Shown here piece after piece: positions 44,075 through 55,996 of a stretch of 64,000 nucleotides of DNA. Location: contig JAGTJM010000096.1 in NCBI GenBank assembly GCA_020747015.1, forward strand, positions 1-64,000. The letters are read 5' to 3'. Both the position numbers and the translations under genes were made by a program. Under the pieces are notes generated by a model. The model made no database searches, was not told the DNA's origin, and saw nothing but the letters and a program-made list of their open reading frames with translations. Source of the stretch: Pyrenochaeta sp. MPI-SDFR-AT-0127. Its lineage: Eukaryota > Ascomycota > Dothideomycetes > Pleosporales > Cucurbitariaceae. The stretch's first letter is position 1. Each line of letters opens with the position of its first letter.

Positions 44075-44658
44075 AGACTTAGGTATGTTTAGGGTCGCAT
44101 TTCCACTGGAATGGGCGCCATGTGAGAGGATGACGATCTGGAGTAGCGATGATTCTACGCTGCCGAAAGGAAAGGTGGCGAGGCTACACTGGATCAAGGC
44201 AGTACCACCAAAGCCTGTAGGCTCCAACATCAGTGCAAGGAAGAAGGATAGGCGTGGAGAGTTATGTATGTTTGGTTTGGCTAGGATTAGCACCGATTCC
44301 CCCAATATCCCCTTCATTTCCCTTCCACACGACCATTTTGTTTTCATAGACTGGCACTGGGACGGCCTGGCGTATTGTAGAGAAATGGCTCAACTGATCA
44401 TTCACTGTGAGTGTTCAAAAAGGTTCATGTCGCCCAAGTTTCCGATATGACGTGCGCTGAAGTCATCAATACCATATAACATTAAAGTTGATGTTATTGA
44501 TCGCTGTTCATGTTATGCGACTGGAACGTGTCGTTGTCAAGTTCGTTCCACGCTCCCTCCCGACGCCAGACTATCACACACAACCCGCTATGCCCAAATA
44601 GGTATGAACACCAAAGCGCCTCAGGAAGATGACAATGTATCGCACCTGGATAGATCCA
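44075..44658. other. Convergent 3' region Kap121 / VPS4
   Basis: 584 bases with no supported gene; presumed 3' UTRs. Confidence 0.4.
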
Positions 44659-46245
44659 CTACGCACCCTCGCTACCAAACTCCTTCGTCCAGTCCGCACT
44701 TCTCTGTAGGTCTTCTCCACTTACGGTCGGTCTTGAGGCCTTGATCGCTTTAATGAAGTCTTTGACTTTCAGTGGAGGTTCCAGTAATTGATCGCCATCC
44801 AGATCCGTCCAAGATTTTTCTTGCGCATGTGGGTCGCCGGGCGAGCACGGTGTCCATTTCGTTGTGCCATCTACTTCGACCTGCACTATGTCAATTGAGT
44901 GCTTAAACAGATTTGTAAAGGAGAAAACTCACAGGCTTGTAATGCGTAGCCGTCTGGATGAGGCGTACAGGTTGCATGAGTGCGTCCTGTACGGCGATTG
45001 CAATATCAGATCCAGAATAACCCTCGCTCAGTTCAGATAGTTTCCGATAGTCACCTTGGCTAAGTTCGCAGGGTGTATTTCCGACAGCCAGTTCAAACAT
45101 CTTCATCCGCGCAGGCGTGTCTGGTAAGCTGATGTGCACTCTTCGTTGAAAACGTCGACGAATAGCGGAGTCGAGCTGCCATGGAATGTTCGTTGCGCCG
45201 AGAATAAGCACACCCTTGGAGTCTTTGCCTACACCGTCCATCTGCACGAGGAGCTCGGTCTTGATACGCCGTGATGCCTCGGATTCGCCTTCGCCTCGGG
45301 GCCCGCAAAGAGCGTCTATTTCGTCAATAAAGATGATGGAGGGCTTGTTTTCACGAGCCATGCCGAACAACTGTTTTACCAACCTGTTTTCGATGAGCAT
45401 ATGTTGGCAGAATGTGCCAGGAAGACCTCTTACCGTTCAGACTCACCCATCCATTTGCTGACCAAGTCGGAACTTGAAACGCTGAAGAATGTGCTGTTTG
45501 CCTCGGTTGCGACCGCCTTGGCCAGGTAACTCTTACCAGTACCGGGAGGGCCATACAGTAGGATGCCTTTCCACGGCTGTCGCTTGCCAGTGAATAGGTG
45601 GGGAAACTTTATGGGTAATATGACAGCCTCCTTCAGTGCCTCCTTTGCTTGCTCGAGACCCGCAACATCCTCCCATCGGATGTTGGGCTTCTCAGAGAGA
45701 ATGGCGCCTGCGAGCGCGCCTCGGAGCTTCTTCGAGTCGGCGTCTACCTCGGCGTCATCGTCGTCATCCCTATTTGTGATCAGAGTGTGTTCAGTGCTAG
45801 AATCCACGATATGGTACGTACTTCCCACCCTTGCCACTACCTCCTGCTGCCTTGCCATTTGAGCCCATGGCTGCAGGTTTCTTGCGGTTCGAGGAGTCGT
45901 TTTGATTCAAGTGCTGCTTGAGCTTCTCGGCGCGCTCCATGTATTCGGCGACTTTGCCACGAATCATCTCTTTGGACTTTTGATTCTTCTCCCCTAGTCT
46001 TTGTCAGCTCTACTGACGTTGTCTCCAGAGAAGAGGGCGCCGTGGATACGTACACTTGAGGGCAAGCATGAATAGCTCGACTAGGACACGTTAGCTTGTG
46101 TCCTGGGACCTGTGCACATGTACCTGTCATACTCACGAGCACTGTAATAGAGTTGGTATGCCTTCTCATATTCGCCAGCAGTGTCCGTCTCAATGGCCTT
46201 CTTGACCGTCTCAATGGCACGGCCTAGGAAGTCGGCGTTGCTCAT
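44659..46245 (-). CDS. VPS4: Vacuolar sorting AAA ATPase VPS4
   Basis: Disassembles ESCRT-III in multivesicular body formation. Six exons (46137-46245, 46054-46080, 45822-45993, 45434-45769, 44933-45383, 44659-44880) encode 438 residues, the exact family size. The second exon is only 27 nt. The N-terminal MIT domain (residues 1-75), a Gly/Asp linker, the AAA core with Walker A YGPPGTGKSYLAKAVA, Walker B IIFIDEID and the SRH arginine fingers RRRFQRR are all seen. The C-terminal helix (VKDFIKAIKASRPTVS) matches Vps4. It is divergent from the prefoldin gene, sharing 431 bp. Confidence 0.97.
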
Positions 46246-46676
46246 GCTTGGGCCTTTGCTGGGCCGAGAGCCGCAGCTGTGCTCTCTGTCGAGTTTCGGT
46301 GCGTATGCGCGTCGCGTAGGCTGCTAGGAGCAGAAGTGTGATATGGCACTGACGAAGCGTTTGGCGTGGGGCAGCGGCTTGTGGCTTGATCGTGGTCCTG
46401 TTTTCGTGTCGTGAAGCGCGCCTTGTCTGCTCCTTGTAGGGGTCCTTGTGGTGGAAGTGAATGTCGTCGTAGCACGTGAGGGTGAAGGCGTCTGGAGCTT
46501 CGTGATGTCCACCAGTATGTCCCTCTCGCTCTCTCCCCACGACCGATCATGGTTGCCATGGCCAAGAATCTCGCCCCGCGTTGACGCTAGCTCAATCGAG
46601 ACATGGACATCCCACCTCGCGAGCTCCGACAACGCGACGAAACTTTCCTCGGCCGTTACTCAGCATCACGGAAGCC
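46246..46676. promoter_or_regulatory. Divergent promoter region VPS4 / prefoldin 6
   Basis: 431 bases containing both promoters and leaders. No clear element is recognised. Confidence 0.45.
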
Positions 46677-47256
46677 ATGGGAGACGTGCAGAAGAAGCTC
46701 CAGGAACTTTCTGGCAGCTATCAAGGATTCCAGACGGGTGAGGCGTTTTGGAACGTGCAGGGTCAAAATGCTAATGGCAATTAGAGCTGTCAACCGCCGT
46801 CGAAGCACGCCAGAAGCTCGAGTCGCAGCAACAAGAAAACACGACGGTGAAAAAGGTCCGGTAAGACGCGCTGTGCACGACGAATGGATGCTAAGACGCG
46901 CCCGCACAGGAGTTCGACATATTAGACGATGATGCGAACATCTTCAAGCAAATTGGGCCCGTGCTTTTGAAGCAAGACAAGACAGAGGCGGTCATGGCTG
47001 TCAATGGACGCCTGGAGTTCATTGATAAAGAGATGTGAGTGATCTCCAACTGCAAACGATATGGCAGCAGCTCCTAACCGGAAGCAGTAAACGATTCGAG
47101 CAGCAGATCAAAGGTATTCAGGACAAGAGCGAGAAGGTGAAGATGGAAGTTCGTCACATACATGCCCTTACGGGTACCTCGGACTGACTGTCCATACAGA
47201 TCATACAGATACAGTCATCTGCACAACAGTCTCAGCAGGCGGTAGCAGCATCATGA
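46677..47256 (+). CDS. YKE2: Prefoldin subunit 6 (beta-type)
   Basis: Cochaperone subunit delivering actin and tubulin to the CCT chaperonin. Five exons (46677-46737, 46785-46855, 46910-47034, 47088-47148, 47200-47256) give 124 residues. The sequence shows the N-terminal coil (MGDVQKKLQELSGSYQGFQT), the beta-hairpin block FKQIGPVLLKQDKTEAVMAV and the C-terminal coil ending QSQQAVAAS. Both the length and the GPVLLKQD motif match subunit 6. The donor of intron two is a weak site (AAG|GTCCGG), chosen because it is the only one that keeps frame. Confidence 0.93.
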
Positions 47257-48364
47257 AAACGAAACGAAGTCATGATCACACTCCATCAAGATACCCATTT
47301 TCAATGCTATTCTTCCGTAATCGTCGTTATCTGTTCACTTCGCCCAAGTGCAAAGCTGCCCGACATTTTCGCCATGAACCCGATTTTGCTACATAAGTTC
47401 TGGCTTACCCACTTTATTTTAAAGGGGGAAAGGGACCCCCTCTGTGTATCAGTAATGACATGATGTTTAGAGAACAGTCTTGCTGAATGCCGTATGCGAA
47501 TAGAATATCCAGCTCCTCGACAGCCCTCATCCACGGGAAGCGGGAAATGGCCCTAACGTAGAACATAAGCGCACTTTCGCCTTGAAAGAAGGCTGCTTTA
47601 CCTTGTTTTCCTATGCTAAAGTCAGCTCCGCCGACTCTTACGAGGCCTGCAGTGTAGAGAATTGCTATCAGCGCTCCATAGCATAGTGGCCAAGATACAG
47701 CATAAATGACCAAGATACAATGGTGCCAACCGACGCCATGCTGAGGCCACGAATACATCTGTAGCACTGATCTAAGATTCGCAGCTAGTTACACCCATCA
47801 TCTTTTGCGTGCTTGCGCGAAAATGCTACCTGGTGAGGAATGACTAATTTAAGATAAAATCGTTCCCTTCCATAAGAATGCATGTCAACAGCAGCTCCAA
47901 TCAAATAATAGAAGTATTGTCTTGGTGACTTGCTTGAAACACCATCAATCGGTACTCCTCAAGGGTAGCCTGTTTAGCCTCGATGAAATTGTCATGATGC
48001 TCCTCGACAACGATGTTCTTGTCCAGAGCCAATGCCATACTCGAGCCGATCTTTGATCTAGGGCGAAAGCACGAGCCGAGAACAAAGACGAAAAGGCAAG
48101 TAGGTATTGAACCAAAAAAGTGACAACAAGGTAGCACATGGGCAAACCACCGACTCCAAATGACCAATGGTCGATATCTAAATTCTTGATTGTCGCACGG
48201 ACCCATCTCCACCGGAGGACAGAAAACCTATGGGCGATAGCTGCGGGGGTAGTCAAGGTTATGTTCCGTTGGTGCATCCTATGGGACTACGCTCCTCGAG
48301 ACATCTCTGGGTGTAGATTCTAATTAAGTGATGAAGTGTGACAAGACACTTGGCCGGTGGGTAC
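47257..48364. other. Intergenic, AT-rich, no supported gene
   Basis: 1.1 kb between prefoldin 6 and the C2H2/Zn2Cys6 gene. Minus-strand frames at 47414-47767 and 47901-48277 are about 100 codons with no recognisable domain and no exon partners, so I do not call them. A degenerate or lineage-specific gene cannot be ruled out. Confidence 0.4.
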
Positions 48365-51252
48365 CTAAACGACGGGACCTTCCGCAGCACCTGCCATTGT
48401 GAGTAGAAGATCACGGAGTAATTGCACGTATGACTTTTCGACGCCCCATGTACAGCAGTGGCTATCCTGCGAATGTAAGGGTCTTCCGAAGTGGTAGCCT
48501 CTGACAAGCAAGGAAATCCCTTCTTGCAGAATTTTGCCTGGGGCGTTCTGATCTTGAATACTACCAACATTGCAGATGTAGGCCGACATTTTATGGCCAA
48601 CTCGTACAAATGTTTGGACCAACTCATCATCAAGTGGACGATCTAAATGGAGGAATGGTGGCTCAGGTTCATTATGCTGGTCGTGTGCAATAGCTTCAAC
48701 GACTTCCGGAAGTTGCATGCAAACACAAAATGCCCAGAGCACGAGGGTCGCTATATAGATGGCGTAGGGTTCTAAGAGGCTGTCACAACTATACCGTCGA
48801 ACGTGCCAATACAGGGCACCACAGTGAATGAGGCACAGCCTGGCTTTGTATTGATCCCGAATGACCCATTGAAGGACCTGATAGCGCGCCGTGGCGACCG
48901 CCCGGTCACTTTGCGAGTTGGTGGGATCATGGTTTGCTGATATTCTTCCTGTTGCGAATCTCTGAATGAATGCAATCGGAGGCAGGATAATGAGGCGAGC
49001 CAGGTGCAGGTGCAAGATAGTATGATGCTCAGACCCCGACAATTGAGCGGCCTTGCTGTTGGCAGGCCAATGCAAGACATCTAAACAGTCGCAAGCGCTA
49101 TTGCGCCATCTGGATATTGTTTGCATAGAGGGAAGCCATGATGGTTGCACGGACGGCTGGTCAGAGGATTGTTGGATGAGCGCTGTTGGTGTCCAAGAGT
49201 TGAGGCGTACTTGCTCTCTCGCTACGACGTCCTTTGTATTGCGGTATATGGCATTGATCAGGAGCCCAATACTGAACTCGCCTAAATCAGGGGGAAGCTT
49301 CTTTTCTATGTAGACCATGTTCATGGCATCCAACAATGTTATGTTGGAAAATGGTCTTCTGTCCTCTCGAACGGGATCTGCATGCTCCCATATATCATCA
49401 TGTGACGGAAGGGTGACTTTAATGTCGTTGAGTTGCATCAAAGGCTTTGCGTCGAACTCGTACAAGAATATGGAGTCAAGAAACTATAATGGTCAGAAAC
49501 AGGGGTCAGCATGAGTAGTAAAAGGCAAGGTACCCAGATCATCATGCCCGTGCGGATCTCGGACTCCCGCGCCAGCCATTTGTGGACAGCTTGGTGCCTG
49601 TTGAATTTCATCAAGTCTTCCAACTCCTTTTCTTCTGTAGTTTGGGCAATTAGTTGTAGCGAATGGCAGGCCTCCACGAGATAGTGTCGCTCAACGAAAG
49701 CACGCTGGACAAGCGTGTTGTTACCGGAATGTAACATGCAGGCAATATTGAGGATACCAGCTTGAATGATTTGAAGGTTAGGGCAAGCATGTCCCTTGAT
49801 TTTCTGGCCGGGGACGAACAGGACATGCTCCTCTCCATCATCATCATAGCCAAGCCCATACCCGTACCTGTGACGGCGGAGGATGACGCCCAAGAGGCGA
49901 GAGAGAGATTCACTCGGCCGTTGTCCCTCCCGACGCTGCACGAATTTTGAGCCAACAACAGTCACGGCGAGGAGCAACAGCCACTCTCTCGACGCGTGTT
50001 CAGGAAACAAGGATTTGCGCAGAAACGGGAAGATGGGATGGAAGTTGCTGAAATATTGGGCGACATAGAGCTGCGTCTGCTGATGAGAGGGGAGCTCGGC
50101 TAAGGTGATGTCGAGAGACTGAAGTTGAGCTTCAGCAACAATAGCTCGAATCAGGCTGTCATGTGCTGCTGGTGGAACGAGGGGGTGGACGGTTCGAGAA
50201 CAAGGCGGATGTAGGCAGGTCGCGTTCTCGGACTCGACTTCTTGTGATGCCTCGACACCTGCAACAGAATCACGGTCGTGCGATCTTCCTCCAAATGGAG
50301 CCCTGGCGCCATCTCCGTCAACGTAGAATCTATTTTCAGTAGGGTTGGGCGAGGGCACAAAGTCGGTAGTGTTGCAGGACGGCATGGCGCCCGACTCTGG
50401 CACAAGCTGTACTTGTTGCGGCGATGGTTGGCAAGCACTAGTTTGCTGGTCGTTGGAGATGGTGATTAGGCCTTGTCCTAGACTTCCTCCTTGGTCACGC
50501 ATTGCGTGCGGTGCACCCTGGATGCCATGGGCGACGGCGAAGCCTTCTAATAGCGCATCCAAGTCGACAGCATCCTGGCTTTGTGGTGAGAGCCAGTTGA
50601 CGTCTGACACACCCAATCCAGACTGACCAAACTCGTACAGGTCCCTGCTGTTGGCGACGCCGCTCAGCCAAGTGGGCGTGGGGTCTGCCGGGATCTCCAC
50701 AGCGCAGGAGAAGACGGCGGCTGTTGTGTCAGGGCCGACTGCAAAACTTGAGGCAGAGTCGAATCCGGCGGCGAGTTGAATGGCTCTCGCCTGCAGTTGA
50801 GCGTGCCCGGCATGGTCGTGGGCACGTGTTGGTGCTTTGCGAGCTGGAGGGTAGCAGCAAAGGAGCCTTCGCTGCACGCATCTCCGACAGGGCTGGGTGC
50901 GCGAGCATCGGACGCGGTCGATTGCGCATTGCCGGCACGCCCGCATCGAGGCCGTTGGGGCCCGGTCACTGCTGCGTTCCTCGTGTGAGGCCGTGTGGCG
51001 GTTGAGGACATCGCTTTGCTCGTCACTCCAAGTCAGCCAGCGCGACGAGATGCCGAGCGAACAAAAACGGCCAACCTACAGGCGCGAGAAGCACTTTTGG
51101 CACAGCGGGCACTGGTACGGCTTCTCCCGTGTGTGTATTCGCACATGTCGGGTGAGGTGTTCCTGTCTGCCAAAGCTCTGGTGGCATACGGAGCAGGGGA
51201 ATGCCAACGGCTGCGTCACTGGGGAATTGCTCGACATTGTCGGGCCCAACAT
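48365..51252 (-). CDS. Fungal transcription factor with C2H2 fingers plus Zn2Cys6 cluster
   Basis: Three exons (51080-51252, 49534-51013, 48365-49483) encode 923 residues. Two C2H2 fingers at about residues 20-40 and 48-68 (CSVCHQSF, HVRIHTREKPYQCPLC) are followed by a Zn2Cys6 cluster at 84-110 with spacing C-2-C-6-C-5-C-2-C-6-C. The first intron falls inside finger two and the phase restores CFSRLDVLNRHTASH, so the join is well supported. The C-terminal 600 residues match the fungal-specific transcription factor domain region. This combination is known in filamentous fungi but targets are rarely known. It is divergent from a secreted glycosidase gene, 647 bp away, a possible target. Confidence 0.9.
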
Positions 51253-51899
51253 GCGCGGTGGAGGCACTCCATCTGCTACCTAGTATTTGTACAGCAGGCC
51301 GAGGCCACATGAAGCATGGGCATAGGGATCCATGCCCAATCTGGGGCAGCTCCGGGACTTGGTGTGTATAGTATGTCCGCTCTCTGTTGATGGAAATCAT
51401 GACGGCGGCGGTCGTTGATGACGAGTGCTGTACCTGTCAAGGACTACCCCGTCGTCCGTACGCTACGAGCCAAGATGAGGTAAAGGCAAGGGGCCAAGTA
51501 GCATCAGACAAGCCAGCTGCCCTCTTCAGCACAGTGCATGCCGCAACATGTCGCAATGAGGGTTCAAGGCCATGTCCAAAGACGGTAGCCAAGGCTCTCC
51601 CCCATCGGGGCCTCCACCGGAATCTCCACTGCTTCAGAAGAGATTCCCCGCATCTTGGTGTGGGATGACGGGCCATGTTTTCTCCATGCTCGCCATTTTG
51701 ATTGCAGATCCGTCAAGACACCGAGAATAGTGGCAGGGTTCGCGCTTGGATTTGTTCGAGCGACGAGCATTTTGTTTGCAACGGTCGCAGCCCCACGGTT
51801 GACCGAATCATGGCTATATAAAGACAGGCGGCCAGCGGCCACTTTATCAATTCATCCTGCCCAAGTGCATGGCTATAACTGCTTTACCACTTCAGTAAG
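51253..51899. promoter_or_regulatory. Divergent promoter region transcription factor / glycosidase
   Basis: 647 bases separate the start codons. A TATA element lies near the glycosidase end; no further operator could be named. Confidence 0.5.
51815..51822 (+). promoter_or_regulatory. TATA box of the glycosidase gene
   Basis: TATATAAA lies about 80 bases before the start at 51900, a standard TATA position. Use is inferred from position and match. Confidence 0.6.
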
Positions 51900-53388
51900 A
51901 TGAGATCAGCCACCATCACCGCCCTGCTGCTCTCGAGTCTTGGTGGGCTCAATGCGGCCATCGTCGCACCGCGGGCCAACGGCGTTGCAGCCGTTGACCT
52001 CGCTAAATCTACTGGTCCGGCCAACTTCCTCGCCTCTGGTTGGATCTACGGTTTCCCAAACAATGGCATTGAGGCTGACAGCTCCATTCCCGAGCACTTC
52101 ATTCGGGACCTGAAATTCGGCGCCAATCGTGCCGGTGGTGCCCAAACACCGACTCTGGGGTGGTACGATGGCTACCAAGCCTACATCCCACGCCTGAATT
52201 CAACCCTGTCCAACTACCGCACTACACGTAAATACGGAGGCGCTTTTATCCTTCTCGTGCATGATCTGTGGGGTGCCGATGGCAAGAGCATCTCCCTCTA
52301 TCCGGGAGACAATGGCGATTGGACCCAGACAGATGCCTTTTTGCAGCAGCTTGCCAACGACATCCGTGCCAACAACATTCTCGAAGGCCTCGTGATTGAT
52401 ATCTGGAACGAGCCCGACCTGACAGCCTTCTGGGATCGTTCCTGGGAACAGTTTCTCGCCTACTATGTCCGTGCCCATCATTTCTTCAGGTAAGCATCAG
52501 TCACAATCACTGCTGCACTGTGCAAGGTTACTGACTTCACTACACAGGAGCCAGTTTCCAACCATTGTAATCAGTGGCCCCTCGACGGCTGCTTCGCCTA
52601 GTCTCAACGATTCAAAATGGCGAACCTGGTTCAGCACCATTGCAAACGAGAAGACTGTTCCAGATATCTACTCCTGGCATCAAATCGGCACGTGGTCCCG
52701 TCAGCCCGACACTACGGTACCTGATCTCAACACTCTAAAGGGTGTCCACAACCTCCCTGACCTCCCCATCCATGTCAATGAGTATGCTACCAAAGACGAG
52801 CAAACTCCGGCTTGTTCGGTCTACTACATTGCCCAATTAGAGCGTCACAATGTTCGAGGTTTGCGAGCGCATTGGGGGTCCACAAACGGGCTGCATGACG
52901 ACATCTCCAACTTGATATTCAAAGATGCGGCTGGCACTTACCATCCCACTGGCGAATGGCAATTGTACAAGTACTATGCCGCAATGGAGGGTGATCGCGT
53001 TGCCACCACCGCGTCATCTGATCTCATCTTCGATGTCTATGCCACTCGGTCTGAGAATGGTGCAAAGATTATCGCCGGCACCCGTAACGTCCAAGCACCC
53101 TATGATATTACTGTTACCGGTCTGGCAAGCCTTGGACTTCCTGAAGTAGGCTCTGTCAATGTTCAGGCATATCAATTCAATTATGCAGGTGACCAGGCTG
53201 AAGTTGGAGAGCCTATTGATTTAGGTACAACCGCGTTCATAATTGCGTCCGGATCGGTAAGCGAACATCAATTGCCCCTGTACATGTTTTGAGGGTTTGC
53301 TAATATATATGATGTCGACTAGATTACAATTTCTGTGAATCCAGCAACGAGAGCAACAGCCTATGCGTATGAGATTTCAAGGGCTTGA
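51900..53388 (+). CDS. Secreted clan GH-A glycoside hydrolase, GH39-like
   Basis: Three exons (51900-52489, 52548-53256, 53323-53388) encode 454 residues. A clear signal peptide (MRSATITALLLSSLGGLNAA) starts the protein. The TIM-barrel catalytic pair typical of clan GH-A is visible: acid/base Glu171 in IWNEPD and nucleophile Glu275 in HVNEYA. A beta-sandwich-like C-terminal part follows (DLIFDVYATRSENGAKIIAG). GH39 is the family I think most likely, but GH-A families are hard to tell apart from motifs alone, so the substrate (xyloside, other plant or microbial glycan) is not assigned. The divergent transcription factor may control it. Confidence 0.8.
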
Positions 53389-54640
53389 AAGTGTAGAGCG
53401 GAGTGCTTGTTCTTGTGAAGAACAAAGATAGGTCTATCACGATTTTTCATAACAGGGTTAGTGATATATACAAGCTACTCACTATACTGAACATTTACTA
53501 AACTTCCAATACACTTTGATCTGCTTCAAGGATTTTGGCCTATCATTTGTTGCGCTCGAGGTGGATTCGAAACTAGTAAATACTTGCTGGCGCGAAATAT
53601 TGTCTATGAAATGGTTTACAGGCTTCACCCTTTGAATGTTCCAAGTATTGATTCTCTTTTTGATAGCTGTTCTTTTAGTACATCTCTTCCCTTCTTACTC
53701 CTCTATCGGAGATGTATAAAGCAGTCTTCCTGGTACGTAAGTTTAGTAGCATTTAAAGTTTGAGATGTTGTCAGAGTAAATCCAGTTTCTGCTGACATGC
53801 TCTTTGGTAGCAAGAAACTCAGTTCTCTTAAGAACACGAGACGACAATCACCTTGAATTGTCCAAATTGTCCGAAGCAACAAGTATACACACCATGTACA
53901 AATACAGCGCCTCGCTCCCTTCCTGATCTCATGAGCTTGCTAAATTATCATAAATCTCAAAATGATAGCCCATTCTCCTCGGCTTTCTTGCTTCAGGTAA
54001 AAACATGAGTCCGGACAATGCTTGATGCGGATAGAAGTGATAGGGGTAATGGTGAGATGTCCACTCAGACAGTTACCTTAAATCCAAACATGATACCCAT
54101 GGCATTCTTTTTATCACTATCAGAAGCATGAGTAGGATTTGGTATGAGAATGAAGCGGCTGACTGCCGGCAATCCTGTCAGCCGTGGAATTGTGTCGATT
54201 TAGCTCTGGACGTTACCTTGTATTTATATTCATTCGAAGGCGAAGATTGATCTAGTCATTCTGAAAAAGCAATGTTGTCAATGGCCAGTGCTGTTGCTGA
54301 GGAGCTCGATAACCTTCCCATTAGCTTCCCCTTGTCATCCGTCAACAGAGTATGACGTGACGGTATTGCCATATTTCTTAGCCATGAACTCGAATAGTTG
54401 CGACAGGGTCTGAACGAATCCTTTGGGACGTGGTTCGAACTTTAGTCTCTGCATGAAAACCCGAGATATCACCAACACCCAATCAGGCAAGGTGTAGTTT
54501 GGAGGTTCGAGACGGGAGGAGTTGCCGCAGTGCCAAGACAAGCATGTGACATTCTGCCCGACATCCTGGCCATCCAACGGTTGATGAATGCAAGCTGCAA
54601 TTCTACCGTGCATTCTGACAGCTGCAATTGAATCCCCAGC
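53389..54640. other. AT-rich intergenic region
   Basis: 1.25 kb, visibly more AT-rich than the neighbouring genes, without a credible gene. One minus-strand frame (54335-54613) has no domain. I see no terminal repeat or target duplication, so a transposon relic is only a possibility. Confidence 0.4.
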
Positions 54641-55996
54641 ATGGTCAAAGATGACGAGCCGTCCTATATTGACTATGAGGCCTTCCTTGATCCAGCCTTC
54701 TCTGCGACTTCATTCGCCAATGAACTTGTCCTCGCAACAAACAACCCCTCGGACAGCCCGCTAGACCTCTCGACACCACTATCTCGCACTCTCTTCGATG
54801 TACAAGAAGTCGACACACATATAGACACCCTCACGACTAAATCAGCCCTGCCATTATTGGAACACACAAGGGACCATGCCGAGTCGAGCGGGCGCATACT
54901 GGAGGAGGTGGAAGGGCAGGTGGCCAGCTTGACCGAATCATACAAGACGCTAGAGAAGGAAGTCATTGAACGGTATGAAGTCGCGGAGCAGGTTCGATTG
55001 GCGGCAGAGCGATTGTGCGAGACGGTCAAACTTGGGAGAGCAGTTGCGCGATGTCTTATGCTCGGAAGACAACTTGAAGTCCGTATGTCGGAGCTGGGAG
55101 GCATCGGCAGCGCAAAGAAGGAAGACCATCGGGCCATGGTGCGCTCTGCGGATACAATATTGTCTTTGCGCCAAATTTTGGCGGCCTCGAAGCCTGGCGA
55201 GGAAGGAGAAGGCCTTGCAAAGGTCAAAGTGGTCAATACGTTGAAAATCGAACTGGTCAACAGTGGCGAACGGAGCATAGCATCACGGGCACAACAGGTG
55301 GTGAGGGAGTTTTCCATGTCGTCACTGCTTCTCTCAGCAGGGCAGACATCTGCGTCCACTTTTGCACAAACTGAGGACACAAAGTCGAGAACCACGTCGG
55401 CATTGCTCACGCTGTACTTGCTCTCGCCGACGACGGGCAAAACCACCATTGAGGCATTTGAGCCTACTCTGATGCTGACTAGCCTGCAAGACTACCTACA
55501 GACTCAAATCAAGGCATCATTGGCATCACTTGCGCGCGCGTTAGGGCAGCTGCCGACGTTGGATCGCACTCTGCTCGAGATGTCGGCGCGATGCCAGAAC
55601 ATCGTAGCACTACAGTCTTTGCTCGAAGCTACCCAAGCCCCCTTACACCCTCTTCTTGACTCGTCGTCGACTTGTAACACGTCAAGCCCTTGCAACCTCT
55701 TACAGCCTGTGCTACACGCTCTTGACACATCGTCTCTGCCGAGCTACTTCTGGCGCTCGCTGGCGTCTAACCTCTCGCCCAGGGTGCAAGAGCTCATGCA
55801 GAGAGGTGGAGTATCTGCGAGGACGCTGAGAAGCAACAAAGATAGGGTCAGGGATATGGTCAGGGAGAGTGTGAATAGGGGAAGCCAACTGCCAGGCGCG
55901 TCTCCCAGCAAGGGATCAAGCATTGGTGGAGTGGGTAGTAGTTGGGAGCGCGAGGCTGCCGTCATGGCTGGGAGCATCATGGGTCAGATCAGATGA
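54641..55996 (+). CDS. COG5: Conserved oligomeric Golgi complex subunit 5
   Basis: Vesicle tethering subunit of the COG complex at the Golgi. Single exon, 451 residues, near the yeast length and much shorter than human COG5. The N-terminus contains DYEAFLDPAFSATSFANELV, followed by a coiled region (HTRDHAESSGRILEEVEGQV) and ETVKLGRAVARCLMLGRQLEV, which match the family. The C-terminal third is helical with Ser-rich insertions. No signal peptide or membrane segment is present, as expected for a peripheral protein. Confidence 0.88.
   Translation: MVKDDEPSYIDYEAFLDPAFSATSFANELVLATNNPSDSPLDLSTPLSRTLFDVQEVDTHIDTLTTKSALPLLEHTRDHAESSGRILEEVEGQVASLTESYKTLEKEVIERYEVAEQVRLAAERLCETVKLGRAVARCLMLGRQLEVRMSELGGIGSAKKEDHRAMVRSADTILSLRQILAASKPGEEGEGLAKVKVVNTLKIELVNSGERSIASRAQQVVREFSMSSLLLSAGQTSASTFAQTEDTKSRTTSALLTLYLLSPTTGKTTIEAFEPTLMLTSLQDYLQTQIKASLASLARALGQLPTLDRTLLEMSARCQNIVALQSLLEATQAPLHPLLDSSSTCNTSSPCNLLQPVLHALDTSSLPSYFWRSLASNLSPRVQELMQRGGVSARTLRSNKDRVRDMVRESVNRGSQLPGASPSKGSSIGGVGSSWEREAAVMAGSIMGQIR

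Noticed and set aside
47901..48277. Two minus-strand frames of about 105 codons
   Set aside because: Different frames of one stretch, no domain, no splice structure that joins them into a longer protein.
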